From the NCBI RefSeq assembly GCF_001723175.1, contig NC_064653.1:1798001-1862000 (forward strand): DNA of 64,000 bases, written 5' to 3'. Position numbers and translations under genes: made by a program. This DNA is from Penicillium oxalicum. Lineage: Eukaryota; Ascomycota; Eurotiomycetes; Eurotiales; Aspergillaceae. Numbering within the stretch: position 1 is the stretch's first letter; every line of letters begins with the position of its first letter. The notes under the pieces are model-generated. The model did not search any database. It saw nothing but the letters and a program-made list of their open reading frames with translations, and was not told the DNA's origin. Below are positions 12,042 to 26,106 of the stretch, piece by piece.

Positions 12042-12985
12042 ATGCCGGGTGGAGATACTTTTCGGGCACTTCGACTGCTTTCGCGCAGCTCATGCGGACT
12101 CCTCTCTGGGTCAGAGAATGTGACTGTACGCCATCCGATCCTCGCGATCCCAAGATTCACGAGGGGCCTCTTGAACACAAAGAGATTTGACTGACCTCGA
12201 GATTCTGCCAGCGACGATGCCTCGCCCGATCTATGGTAACTGATGCCCAGGCTAACGCCTCATCCTCTACCGACCCTTCAGTGCTCGCGCCCTGGGACCG
12301 TCCCGTCAACGTGATGACCTACTCCTTCCCTTCGATGGAGCCCGTACGCCTGGTGAACTACAGTCAAAAGGAGCTCCAGATGCCAATTCGCAAAGATATC
12401 CTTCACCGCGCCATTGTTTACGAGGGTGATATGACCCGGCAAGGTACAGCTAGTACGAAGTGGAGGGACGAGGTTCACGGAAGTCACAGAAAGGTGCATC
12501 CCCAAAAGGGTTCCGGTCGTGCTCGTGCAGGTGACAAGCAGTCGCCCATTCGCAGAGGTGGAGGTGTCGCTCACGGCCCCCATCCTCGCGACTTTTCGAC
12601 CGATCTCCCCGCAAAGCTCTATGACCAGGCGTGGCGCATCGCCTTGAGCTACCGATTTCAGCGAGGCGAGCTGATTGTGATTGACGACAAGATCTCTCTG
12701 CCCTCAAATGCCACACCATATCTCTTGGAGAAGATTCTCGAAACCAATCACTGGAACACAAAGAAGGGCCGATCAACGTTCATTACGTCGGAGGTGGACG
12801 CGGACTTGTTTGAGAAGGTTGAAAAGATGCACCGCTATGCGACAATTATGGACCGTAGCGATGTGGACGTGAAGAATCTGCTGGAGACTGCGAGGTTGAT
12901 TATTGAAAAGAAGGCTTTGGACCAGATTCTCAAGAAGCACTCTCGAGACCTGAACAGCCAGCCCGCTAAAGCGCGATATTTGTAG
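12042..12985 (+). CDS. yml6: mitochondrial large-subunit ribosomal protein uL4m
   Basis: The body of the protein (exon 2, 12212-12985) carries the uL4 core: WRDEVHGSHRKVHPQKGSG, ARAGDKQSPIRRGGGVAHGP and a C-terminal helix-rich domain. uL4 is a structural 54S protein with a loop reaching the exit tunnel. I add a first exon 12042-12125 (start AATGCCGGG) encoding a basic presequence-like stretch (RALRLLSRSSCGLL). A GTACGC donor, a CTGAC branch point at 12191 and a CCAG acceptor at 12209-12211 give an 86-nt phase-0 intron and 285 residues. An in-frame stop at 12188 means the body cannot simply extend upstream. The internal ATG at 12233 would remove the presequence. A GTGACT donor six bases earlier also keeps phase. 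Body certain; exon 1 likely. Confidence 0.85.
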
Positions 12986-13590
12986 GCGCTGCTCCGCGTC
13001 GCGAGGTGAGGCTGCACTTTCCCATCAGCTTCACTGCAACCTTTTTGTATTTTTGGCCCTCTTGTATAAATAGAGTACGGATTTTTTTTTTCCTTTTCCA
13101 GCCTTTCCAATTCAGTCTTTAACTAGATTTCAAAAGTGCGACGCGCGTACGTTCTCCAAAATAATCGGCCGTTTGGCTACGTGAGCCGTAGTATGTGCCT
13201 CAGGTGAGTACCTCAGAAGGGACCAAGGCATGCTACTTGTAATGCAAATCCCTCCGCAAGGTTCATATCACAAGCAATTTTGACAAGCACTACCCTTCCT
13301 TTGAGTAATTATGGGCTTGGAATTATCAAACCACTGGACAACCTCGGTCTGGTCAGATGGTCCAAAGAATCCGACGTGCAGGACCGCTCATGTTGCCCCA
13401 GAAAGTTGTTTTGATCTCACTGCGCTTTGAGGCGGAGAAGCGGCTCTCGGACCGGAAGAAAATCCAGTCCAAGAAAACCAAACTCCCGAGGTCAACGGCA
13501 ACGGCAAAGCGGAGAAACAGTTGATCATCCTCTTTATAAAGTTGCACTTTAATTCCCTCGGTTCCTCGTTCGTCCTGGAGCCCCGTCTTC
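12986..13590. other. intergenic, uL4m to 3-hydroxyisobutyryl-CoA hydrolase
   Basis: No gene is seen. It includes a T9 run near 13082 in the uL4m 3' region and the promoter of the hydrolase gene. Confidence 0.6.
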
Positions 13591-15234
13591 ATGTTGCTTA
13601 GACAATCTTTCTCCCGACTACCCTCGCCGCCGAGCTGGATCTCGCGGTGCCACTCGCCAGCAATGCCTCTTCGCGCTAAGGTGACGAACCCTGCCTTCCG
13701 CGCAGCGGCTTCGGTATGTCGAATTCTGCTCTCGCATAAGCTTTTCTGGTGTTCGGCTTGAAGGCGTCGAGCGTGAATGCTGACTGAAAGACAGATGTCT
13801 ACCACCCCTGAGCTTCCCAAAGAGCTCCCCGGCGACGAGCCCGATGATGTCCTCTTCAACTCCATCTACGGTCTCCGCAGCATTGAGCTCAATCGGCCCA
13901 AGAAGCTCAACTCACTCAATGGCTCTATGGCTCGGAAGATTCTGCCTCGTCTGAAGGTGAGTAAGAAGGGCGATCCTCGCGCCTTTGGAGACCGAGATAC
14001 ACGTGCTTATCATTGTCGGCTACACTAGGAATGGGAAAAGTCTCACCTTGCGAACATCATTCTGATCTCCGGAGCTGGAAACAAAGCGCTTTGCGCCGGT
14101 GGTGATGTGGCTGCCCTGGCACTCCAGAATGAAAAAGGCGTGGAAGGACAGCGCGAATCTACGGACTTTTTCGGACTCGAATACCGCTTGGATCACACCA
14201 TTGCAACCTACTCGAAACCGGTCATCTCGTTCATGGATGGAATCACAATGGGCGGCGGTGTTGGTCTGAGCATGCACGCGCCCTTCCGTATTGCTACTGA
14301 GAAGACCGTCTTTGCCATGCCCGAAACAACCATTGGGTTCTTCCCGGATGTTGGTGGATCCTTCTTCCTTCCGCGTCTGGACGGAGAGACTGGCACCTAT
14401 CTGGCCCTGACGTCGGAGCGTCTGAACGGTGTCCAGGCTCTGTACGCCGGTATTGCGACTCACTACCTGCACTCGAGCGTCCTCGGCAACATGACTCAGC
14501 GTCTCGCCGAGCTCGTCTTCCCCGACCAGATGAGTCTGCCCGAACGTTTGAACATCATGAACAAGACCATGGCCGAGTTCTCGCTGGGACTTCCCTCCCT
14601 GCAGGAGGAGCCTATCCTGTTGGCCGGTCAGATGCGATCTGCCATTGACCGCTGCTTCAAGTTCAATACCGTCGAGGAGATCTTCCAGGCCTTGGAGAAC
14701 GAGACGGAGCAGAAGGAGTGGGCGCAGAAGACCCTCGAGACCCTCTCGAGCCGCTCTCCCACCTCTCTGAAGGTGACCCTTCGCCAGATGCGTCTGGGTA
14801 AGAAATGGAGCATCACAGAGACTTTCAAACGTGAATATGAAATCGCTGCCAACTTTATGCGTCACCCCGACTTCGTCGAGGGCGTCAAGGCTCGGTTGAT
14901 GTCCAAGCCTCCCCGTCAGGCTACCTGGCAACCGGCGACTTTGGCCGAAGTATCCAATGAGACTGTGGACAAGTTCTTCAGCATTCCCGAGGGTGAGAAG
15001 CGTCTGGCCGTCTTGAGCGAAGGAGACTACAACCAATATCCCCATGAGCGATTTGCCCTGCCTTCCGAGGCTCAGATTGAAAAATTTGTTCGCAGCAACG
15101 GTCAAAAACCAAGCCAGGTGATTGATGAATTTGTCGGACGATGGAACCAGAAGGATGGTGTGCGCGAGAAGGTCTCTGAAGTTCTGGCTCGACGGACAAA
15201 GAACTCGCATGAGGGTCTTCTCTGGGTCGAGTAA
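13591..15234 (+). CDS. ehd3: 3-hydroxyisobutyryl-CoA hydrolase, mitochondrial (crotonase fold)
   Basis: Three exons, 13591-13713, 13795-13956 and 14029-15234, all join in phase 0 to 496 residues. Introns are GTATGT...CAG (81 nt) and GTGAGT...TAG (72 nt). Exon 1 encodes a basic, acid-free leader (MLLRQSFSRLP...) that looks like a mitochondrial presequence; starting at the internal ATG 13795 would lose it. The enzyme releases 3-hydroxyisobutyrate from its CoA ester in valine breakdown. Crotonase features are the NRPKKLNSLN segment, the oxyanion-hole stretch ALCAGGDVAAL near residues 115-125, the MGGGVGLS turn and ETTIGFFPDVGGSFFLPRL. The last two, and the long C-terminal extension, separate hydrolases of this type from enoyl-CoA hydratases. 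Long antisense frames over this gene are shadows. Confidence 0.92.
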
Positions 15235-16075
15235 AGCGCCCCGAGTGGAATTGATATCCGGTCATATACACTATAAGTGATTTCAGTCTCGTGTTTTCTT
15301 CTTCATCTTTCTCTTTTTCACCCCCCTTTTTTTCATTTTGCATCTATTCGAAGTTTTCGGACTGCTCGCTATGTATTAAAACTATTATTCCCCGACACTT
15401 GAGCCGATACGATACACCTTGAGATAAAGTGGACAGTGTCTATTGTATTGTAACTTGGAGAATCGTCTTCAACCTTCCGGAGTTGGTCACTATACAAGAA
15501 CGCTTTCATCAAAAGATGACCTAGTCCAGTACCGCAGCGACATCCATTCAAAACGGACCAAGAGACGTCTAACCCCTGCCCCCCTTTGGATCGGAAATGT
15601 TGGAAGCGTCCAGTGGTAAGGTACATTTGCACAACAGCGGGGACCAACTCTTACGCAGGCAATCAAGTCTTTGGTTTATAAAGCTTGGAGCTTTGGATCA
15701 TCTCACTGTTAGCCCGTTGATCATATCGGGTGTGGACATGAACATGGACAAGAGAGTCTGTCTAATTCTCTAGTCTTTATAAAGAAGCCTTGCAGGAGGC
15801 TACATTCAATGGCTGGGTTTTTCTTTCGTTCCGTGGAAAATCCCCAAGTTTCATCGCCCTGGTTCAGTACCTTGGGGGACTAAATTGTAAAAAAAGGGAG
15901 CTTCTATCACACTACTTGGGCTTAGCCCCGGTGATATTGATCACCGTCAAAGAAATAAAAAAAGGACCCTAGAGCTTCCCTGGAAAAGCCTTGAAAAAAA
16001 CTTCGAGCGGATACAAATCAGGTACAGTTACTGTCAAGACTTGGGATAAGAAAAAAACCCCACCAACGACTGTTC
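15235..16075. other. intergenic between convergent genes
   Basis: No gene is seen between the stops of the hydrolase and the sulfatase. C- and T-rich runs near 15319-15336 and A-rich runs near 15955-16055 fit 3' UTR sequence. Confidence 0.6.
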
Positions 16076-20373
<4,298 letters not shown>

Positions 20374-21396
20374 CTACACATTGATCAAATCGTCAAAGTT
20401 ATCGTCCGCGGAAAACGCAAACGATGCTTCGGAGACCATCGTCGCTTCCGAGGCCCGTCGAAACTGTTGCTCAAAGACATCGGTAGCAACCGCCGCAGCC
20501 GGCTCGACATGTGAAGGGTCATCAAACCCAAAGGAGAGCGCGAGGGGAACGGCCGCGGACGGCGCAGTCGTGCCTCCAACGGTTGTTGTGGTTGTTGGTG
20601 CTGTTGTCACCGTCGTCACCGTCGGTGTAGGTGTCGGCATCTGGTCTATTGGAGAGGTCTCGGCCTGCCGGGAGAGCTGCATCGACTTGTCCAGTCCCAT
20701 GGAGGAGGCCCCATCGTGGTCGGTGATTTTCTTCACCATCTGGGCCAGGTGCAACTTGATCGGTTCGTCCCCACATTGGGCGTGTTTGAGGACCTCATTC
20801 TTGAGGCTGAGAATCTCCGAGCGAAGTCGCGCAATCTCAGCCACGAGCATCTCTTTCTTTTCCGATTGCTCTTTGTACCGCTGTTCCAGTTGCTGCGTGT
20901 GCTCTTTCTTCTTTTGCCGGCACTTGCTGGCCGCCAGCCGGTTTCGCTCGAGAAATTTGGCTCGCTTATCGCTGCCGTCTCGTGGAAAGTCATCGAGATC
21001 GGGACTCATGCTGGCAGCCGCCGCTCTGGATTCTCTGGCCCGCCGGCGCTTGCTGGCGGGTTCCATTTCGGGGCTGGACGTATGCTGCGAGCGCTGATCT
21101 GGGTATGGAGGAGGGGTCGGTTGGCCATTTCGCACCTGGGCATTCTTCAGATCCCGTTCCAGGGAGGCATTCGCAAAGGCGGCCGAGTCCATCTTGGAGT
21201 CCCATGCACCTGCCACCATGTTGGGTGAGATGGATCCCATTCCCCAGAGATGGTCGTTATCTGAAAGTGGAAACCCCAGGAAATCACTGGACAGTGGGTT
21301 GATGGATGAGAAGGCAGATGGGTCGACGGCACCGAACGAGTCTGCAATGGGAACACCTGCAGGCAGAGGTGGGGGATTCACATGGCCGGTAGACAT
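20374..21396 (-). CDS. atfB: bZIP transcription factor, ATF/CREB type (AtfB orthologue)
   Basis: The supported frame gives 340 residues from ATG 21396. The bZIP basic region KRAKFLERNRLAASKCRQKKKE is near residues 145-167, followed by a leucine zipper and the HAQCGDEPIKLHLAQM segment. RNGQPTPPPYPD upstream and the C-terminal FAFSADDNFDDLINV match what I recall of Aspergillus AtfB, a stress and spore-related factor. A run of Thr (about 250-280) comes from a GTT/GGT-rich repeat at 20576-20600. The frame stays open upstream to 21567, but only with a TTG codon there. A polypyrimidine-AG acceptor at 21441 (C7AG on the minus strand) suggests that a short upstream exon with the true start may exist. 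The gene follows the sulfatase in tandem and has a very long upstream non-coding region. Confidence 0.85.
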   Translation of the reverse strand: MSTGHVNPPPLPAGVPIADSFGAVDPSAFSSINPLSSDFLGFPLSDNDHLWGMGSISPNMVAGAWDSKMDSAAFANASLERDLKNAQVRNGQPTPPPYPDQRSQHTSSPEMEPASKRRRARESRAAAASMSPDLDDFPRDGSDKRAKFLERNRLAASKCRQKKKEHTQQLEQRYKEQSEKKEMLVAEIARLRSEILSLKNEVLKHAQCGDEPIKLHLAQMVKKITDHDGASSMGLDKSMQLSRQAETSPIDQMPTPTPTVTTVTTAPTTTTTVGGTTAPSAAVPLALSFGFDDPSHVEPAAAVATDVFEQQFRRASEATMVSEASFAFSADDNFDDLINV

Positions 21397-23104
21397 GGCG
21401 CGATTCCCGTTTTGGCGGCGGAGGGTTACAGGCGTAGTTGCTGGGGGGGTTGAGTGTGTGGGAGGGTTGCACAAGAAATTTGGGATTGCGGAAAGAGCGA
21501 TGGCTAATCCTCTTTTGGGTGACGGGGATGAATGAAGCGTCGGAGCTGTTCCAAGGGCACGTATCAAGCTGGACCAAGCCGGGTCAAGCTCTTAGACAGT
21601 GTCCAAATGGTGGATGGGAGGTCGGCTGCGTCCCAGGCCAAATCTGGTTGATGCCGGTCGATCAAACGTGGATCCAGAAAGTGGACGACAAGCAACCAGG
21701 CTCTGGAGGAGGAATGAAGCTTTGGGACGAATCGAGGGGTCCTTTTTCTTGTTTTTTTGTCTTGAGGGCTCTTTGCAGAATCGGTCTAGTTCATGTACTG
21801 TGAGTTGCAGAAGCCTTCTTGCATCAGCGCTTGACTTCCGCTATTCAGCTCAACTCAGGTACCACTCCCTGGATAGTGGGTGCTCCTTAAACCGTTGCAG
21901 ATGCACCCCCAGAAGGCAAAATGCCCACGAGAGTCTTTGGCGTCAGGAACTAGCAGAAACACAGGTCTCCAGCGGGAGGTGAGGTCCAGAAATGCACAGA
22001 GCCACGGATCATTCAGGTGGCTAGTGCCTCCCGAAGCGGCTCTGAGAAAGAAGGCGAAATGAGTGGCTGCCTGCCTTGCCTGCGAGCACTGAATGGAAAG
22101 GTCGACGCAGTGGTCGATTGGGTTCGAGCCACGGTCGGACAGAACTTCCAGCGGTCCAGGAGCTCCGGACAAATCTCCGCTCAGCAACGGGCGAGTGTCT
22201 AGAAACACGGTGAGAAGATACTAGGAAGCCGTCCCGAAATGGATGGATCTTGGGTGAGGGCTTCAGTTCCGTTTGGATCAGCGCAGATAGAGGAGATAAA
22301 CGTGTGTCAGAGACGGACGAGAAAAGAAGACGTGGAGGGAGAAGCACGATTGGAGACCCCGCGTTAAAGAAGACAACAAAAAGGAAGGTGAGAAGAAGAG
22401 AATGTGCAATCAATGTCCCCACAAGGTGAATCAATCGCTGGCATTAGAGAAGATGCGAGAACGACTAGACGATGGAGATGGTGGACGGCGTGGATGTCTC
22501 GGCGGTGTCAGGGCAGAAGTGTCGGGTGTATGGGCCGATGGAGGCGGGATAGATGCAGATGGAAGGGGACATCTGACGACAAACGATGGACCCCTCGGGA
22601 GCTTCAAGGCAGTATGCGTGATAAGGAGATCTCCACTCGCCGAACGGTTCTTTGGCAGCAGGAAGAGAACGAGCTAGAGGGGAGGAGGGGACAGAGGGTA
22701 CAACACTGGTGAGAGTTGCTGGCAATCGCCCTCGGCGGATGAATCGATCGTGGTAGTCTAGGCCCTCTCAGTTGGGAATTTGCAAGGCTGCTGGTCCTTT
22801 TTTGCCTTTCTCTCAATAATGCTGCTTTTTTTCCCTCCCTTTCACAAAGACACACACAAAAGACAACCCCAAAGAAAGGAAATCAAACTAGTGAAGGATC
22901 AGAAGGAGAGGAAAGAGTGGAAAGAGAATCTGCAAGCAAAGAATCCAGCTGGAGACCAAAGAATTCAGACGAAGTGTGAATGAAGTGCGGAAGAGAAACC
23001 GTCGAGTGATGGTCAATTTACGATTGTGATTGCAACGAGACGAGAGACGTGGATACGCATTTATCCCGGAGAACCAGGTTCAAGCGCACATCCAATGATC
23101 CATG

Positions 23105-23140
23105 TCGATTCGACCGATTCGACCGATTCCACGATTCCAC
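23105..23140. repeat. short GATTCGACC tandem repeat
   Basis: Two full copies and degenerate further copies (GATTCCAC) of a 9-bp unit run head to tail in the gene-free region upstream of atfB. Confidence 0.6.
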
Positions 23141-23396
23141 AATTCCTCTCTAGATGACAGTCGCAGCAGGACAGGTGGTTCCTGACCCGGCAGGAGAAGG
23201 GGGACCATCACAGCCCAAGTGGAGCAGCAGGTCAGTCTTTGACATCAGCGACATCATTTCATCTTGAACGACTTTGATGGGATCGGCATCTGGCATGAAA
23301 GATGATTTCCGGGGGAGATTCCATCCGTACGGGTGGAGACACCAGCACACTGGAGTGAAACCCGAAAGACGGAGAGAGTATGGACTCGGTATGATT

Positions 23397-23419
23397 TACA
23401 GTGTAAAATTTACACTGTA
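23397..23419. repeat. palindrome A, TACAGTGTA arms
   Basis: Arms TACAGTGTA and TACACTGTA flank a 5-nt spacer AAATT that is itself palindromic around its centre, so the whole 23-nt element is a perfect inverted repeat around one base. It shares its plan with palindrome B 930 bp away. Confidence 0.85.
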
Positions 23420-24328
23420 TTTGACACCATCATGGCTGACGGTCGTTTACTACAGTTGACCAGTTCTCTAGACGGGGGCGGAGCCATCTACAAGGCCGAG
23501 GAGAAGGTCATAGTGGAGGAAGATAAACATAAAAGGTGCCAGATACCCTGTGAGTAATAAAAACCATCATGTTTGGAGTTGAACCTGCGGGCTGAGGGAG
23601 ACACGCTTCCAGGGCATTAGTGAAGGGAGATCGACAGAGTTGATGTGTGGCTGGTCAGGTCCAGCCACGAGGGCAGAGAGCAGAGTGTATCCCCCCATCA
23701 ACTGTCTCCCATGCAACATCAGGACTAGGGAGACAGGAATATATACTTGATCAGGTATAATGTCACCGTCATAACCAGATGGAGTGGTTAGACCGGCCGA
23801 TAGCCTAAGGTTGTCGCTGGGCTCTCATTACTAGAAGGAGGAGGCATGTACATACATTAGATGAATACAATAACAATAAGCTCGTGGTTATTGAACTGGG
23901 CAGACTGGCTGGACATGTCATCCGAGTCTCGACAAAAGCACCATGGTACCATACCATACTCAATAATACACACCACCGGACCCTTTTCCTCTCTCCCGTC
24001 CACGTCAATTGACCAGCAGATTCCATGTGCGACAGGGCTGAGCCAAAAAAAAAAGGGCAAGAGTTCAACTTCCAAGTCCTGAGAGGAGAGGGGTGCACAT
24101 ACTTGGTCACCGTGGTGAACTTGGTGAACTTGGTCAACCGAGTGGAACTGGGCCGAGGGGGGAAACAGAGCCTGGAAGGAGTTCTTGGAGCACCAGATCC
24201 ACTTGGTAGCAAGCCTCCTCCGGGATCTGAACCCGCCCAGTCGTGCGGTCTGGTGGATCCGTCCGTTGTGATTCACACTGTTGACTGCCAAGTCTACTCC
24301 CTCATGCACTGTAATAAAGTGCCGACTC

Positions 24329-24351
24329 TACAGTGTAGAGTCTACACTGTG
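24329..24351. repeat. palindrome B, TACAGTGTA arms
   Basis: Arms TACAGTGTA and TACACTGTG flank a spacer GAGTC that is again palindromic. The spacer differs from palindrome A at paired positions (AA/TT against GA/TC), so pairing is kept. An overlapping 8-bp inverted repeat (GACTCTAC / GTAGAGTC) extends to the left. Confidence 0.8.
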
Positions 24352-24881
24352 GTATTGACTCAAAGACGATAGGGTATCAAGTACACTTTCAGTCAACGAT
24401 CACCCCCGGGACTTGGGAAATGCCCACTATCTGAGGTGCCCGTGGGCACACGTCTCTGATCCATGCTACCGAAGACTCGTGAACTTTCTAGACGGTCGGC
24501 TCCATCGGTCTCAACCTCGGCGGATCCTATCTGCCAAATCCACTGCCGATGCCTAGGGTTTAGGTGGCCCATTGGGAAGGTTTAGTTGAGGTACCTCAGA
24601 AAACTACGTAGTAGGAATTGTTCAAGGTAGACTCGAAAACCTCCGGACCGCCAACTCAACCACACTACGATCCCAAAAAAAACCGACTGGTCCAGATTAC
24701 AGTACTAGTTTCGCTCTCATCACCTTACCACCTTCTACCACTGGTATCCTGGCTCGAGTGACTTCCGGGCTCCTAGCTCTGAGCTCTCGCTCGAGGATGA
24801 TCAAACTGTATCAGGACCACTAGAAAAGACACCAGTGACACACAGGTACCCGATAGCCATGTACCGTTATACTGGCTCAGT

Positions 24882-24902
24882 GGGGGGGGGGGGGGGGGGG
24901 GG
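24882..24902 (+). repeat. G21 homopolymer
   Basis: Twenty-one consecutive G on the plus strand in a gene-free region. Exact length is uncertain in any sequencing method. Confidence 0.9.
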
Positions 24903-25263
24903 AGTCACTACATCAGAGGTCCGTACCAAGGTTGCTGGCATAGGTTGGGGCCATTAAGCCCACACACCACTAGGTCCATCGACCGAGTTATGTCCGGCTC
25001 GTGTCCCGATACCAACCTCAGTGCATCTTTTTCCTAACAATCGATCTGGCTGCTTCATGGGGCATCATGTACGGACTTGTTTGTACTTCGTAGCATGAAT
25101 GGAGCAATCATTTTCAACTTTTGTCCTTGTTCATCCCATCCGTGTCGTGTCCAGACAGGGAAACTGGCAAAAAAAAAGAAAATCGACTCCAAGTCTGCAT
25201 AGCTACAAACCAGTAGAATGATATTCAGAGCTAGAACGGGAACTTGCTCTCGAGTATCTAGAA

Positions 25264-25298
25264 GCACTGAGCACTGAGCACTGAGCAGCGAGCAGCGA
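25264..25298. repeat. 7-bp minisatellite
   Basis: About five head-to-tail copies of a 7-bp unit, three GCACTGA followed by two GCAGCGA, with a partial copy after them. Confidence 0.85.
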
Positions 25299-26106
25299 GC
25301 AGTTCGGACCGGACCACTGATCTTTGAATACTCAGGAATGCCAATGGGAGGAGGAATCAAGAGGTTCCGCCCACCGAGTCGGGTCTCACTTGGTGCCAGT
25401 CGGAGATTGACCCGACCTGTCAATGACGTCAAGGTCGAGCGGCAACTGGTCCATTAACACCTTCGATTACCTACGGTAGAGAAAGGGGATCAGACTCAAT
25501 CTGGTACGCATGATGAAGCAGCCTCTCCCCTGGGAATCATCCAACGTGGTAGTAGCTTACCAGGTACTACGAGAGCATGCCCTAGCAGTAGCTTAAGGAG
25601 TAGGGATGAGTAGCGCTACCGAGTACTTACAGTCAGGTTCCATGACTACTCCTCACAGTCGTGTATACATTCGAGTACAATTGGCATGCTGGACTGGCAA
25701 TCAATCCAGAACCACTTGCCTACCGTAGTGGTGGAACATGATAGATTGTAGCTACCATGCCGTCACGATCTTACTCGGAGGGCTCTTCAAAGTCGTCCAA
25801 CACATGACAAGTACCCTATGGAGGTGAATTTTTTTTTCTTTCAAAAAATAGCTTGCGTGCGCGGGATAGTACTCAAAAGGTAACGCTTGAACAAAAGAAA
25901 CGACCAATTCGCCTGCAGTCATAGGCCAACCGGGCCTGCGAGTCAGGCAACGATAAAGGGCCGACGACGATTCGACAGCAAACCACCAGCAAGCGCGCGG
26001 CAACCCACGCCAGTCCCCGGCCGAACATTGAGGTTCCCATCATGCATCACGGGGGCACCTCCTAGATAGCACATTCCTATCATACAAGCCCACGGCATAC
26101 CACTCT

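Larger units (their letters stand above)
21397..26106. other. 4.7-kb gene-free region upstream of atfB
   Basis: No supported gene. The part nearest atfB (21.4-23.0 kb) is purine-rich on the plus strand, that is pyrimidine-rich in the sense of atfB, as in long leaders of fungal regulators. Further out are a GATTCGACC tandem near 23105-23140, two related palindromes (23397-23419, 24329-24351), a TTGGTGAAC tandem near 24112-24136, a G21 run and a 7-bp minisatellite. The 3' region of the RhoGAP-like gene lies at the far end. Confidence 0.5.

Noticed and set aside
12233..12235. ATG 12233 as the uL4m start
   Set aside because: It would remove any mitochondrial presequence; a phase-matched upstream exon with a good branch point and acceptor exists.
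13353..13865. 170-codon minus frame overlapping the hydrolase 5' end
   Set aside because: Overlaps two coding exons and their intron; no family similarity.
14020..15210. 396-codon open frame antisense to the 3-hydroxyisobutyryl-CoA hydrolase gene
   Set aside because: It is the complement of a strongly conserved coding exon; its composition (Leu/Gly/His-rich) is what such shadows look like and no family is recognisable.
21397..21567. Extension of AtfB to 21567
   Set aside because: The codon there is TTG and no ATG occurs in this extension; the region may be partly exon 2 of a longer model, but not as a start.
24211..24232. tRNA T-arm-like sequence on the minus strand (GGTTCAGATCC)
   Set aside because: The acceptor stem has no complement upstream and no A box is present.
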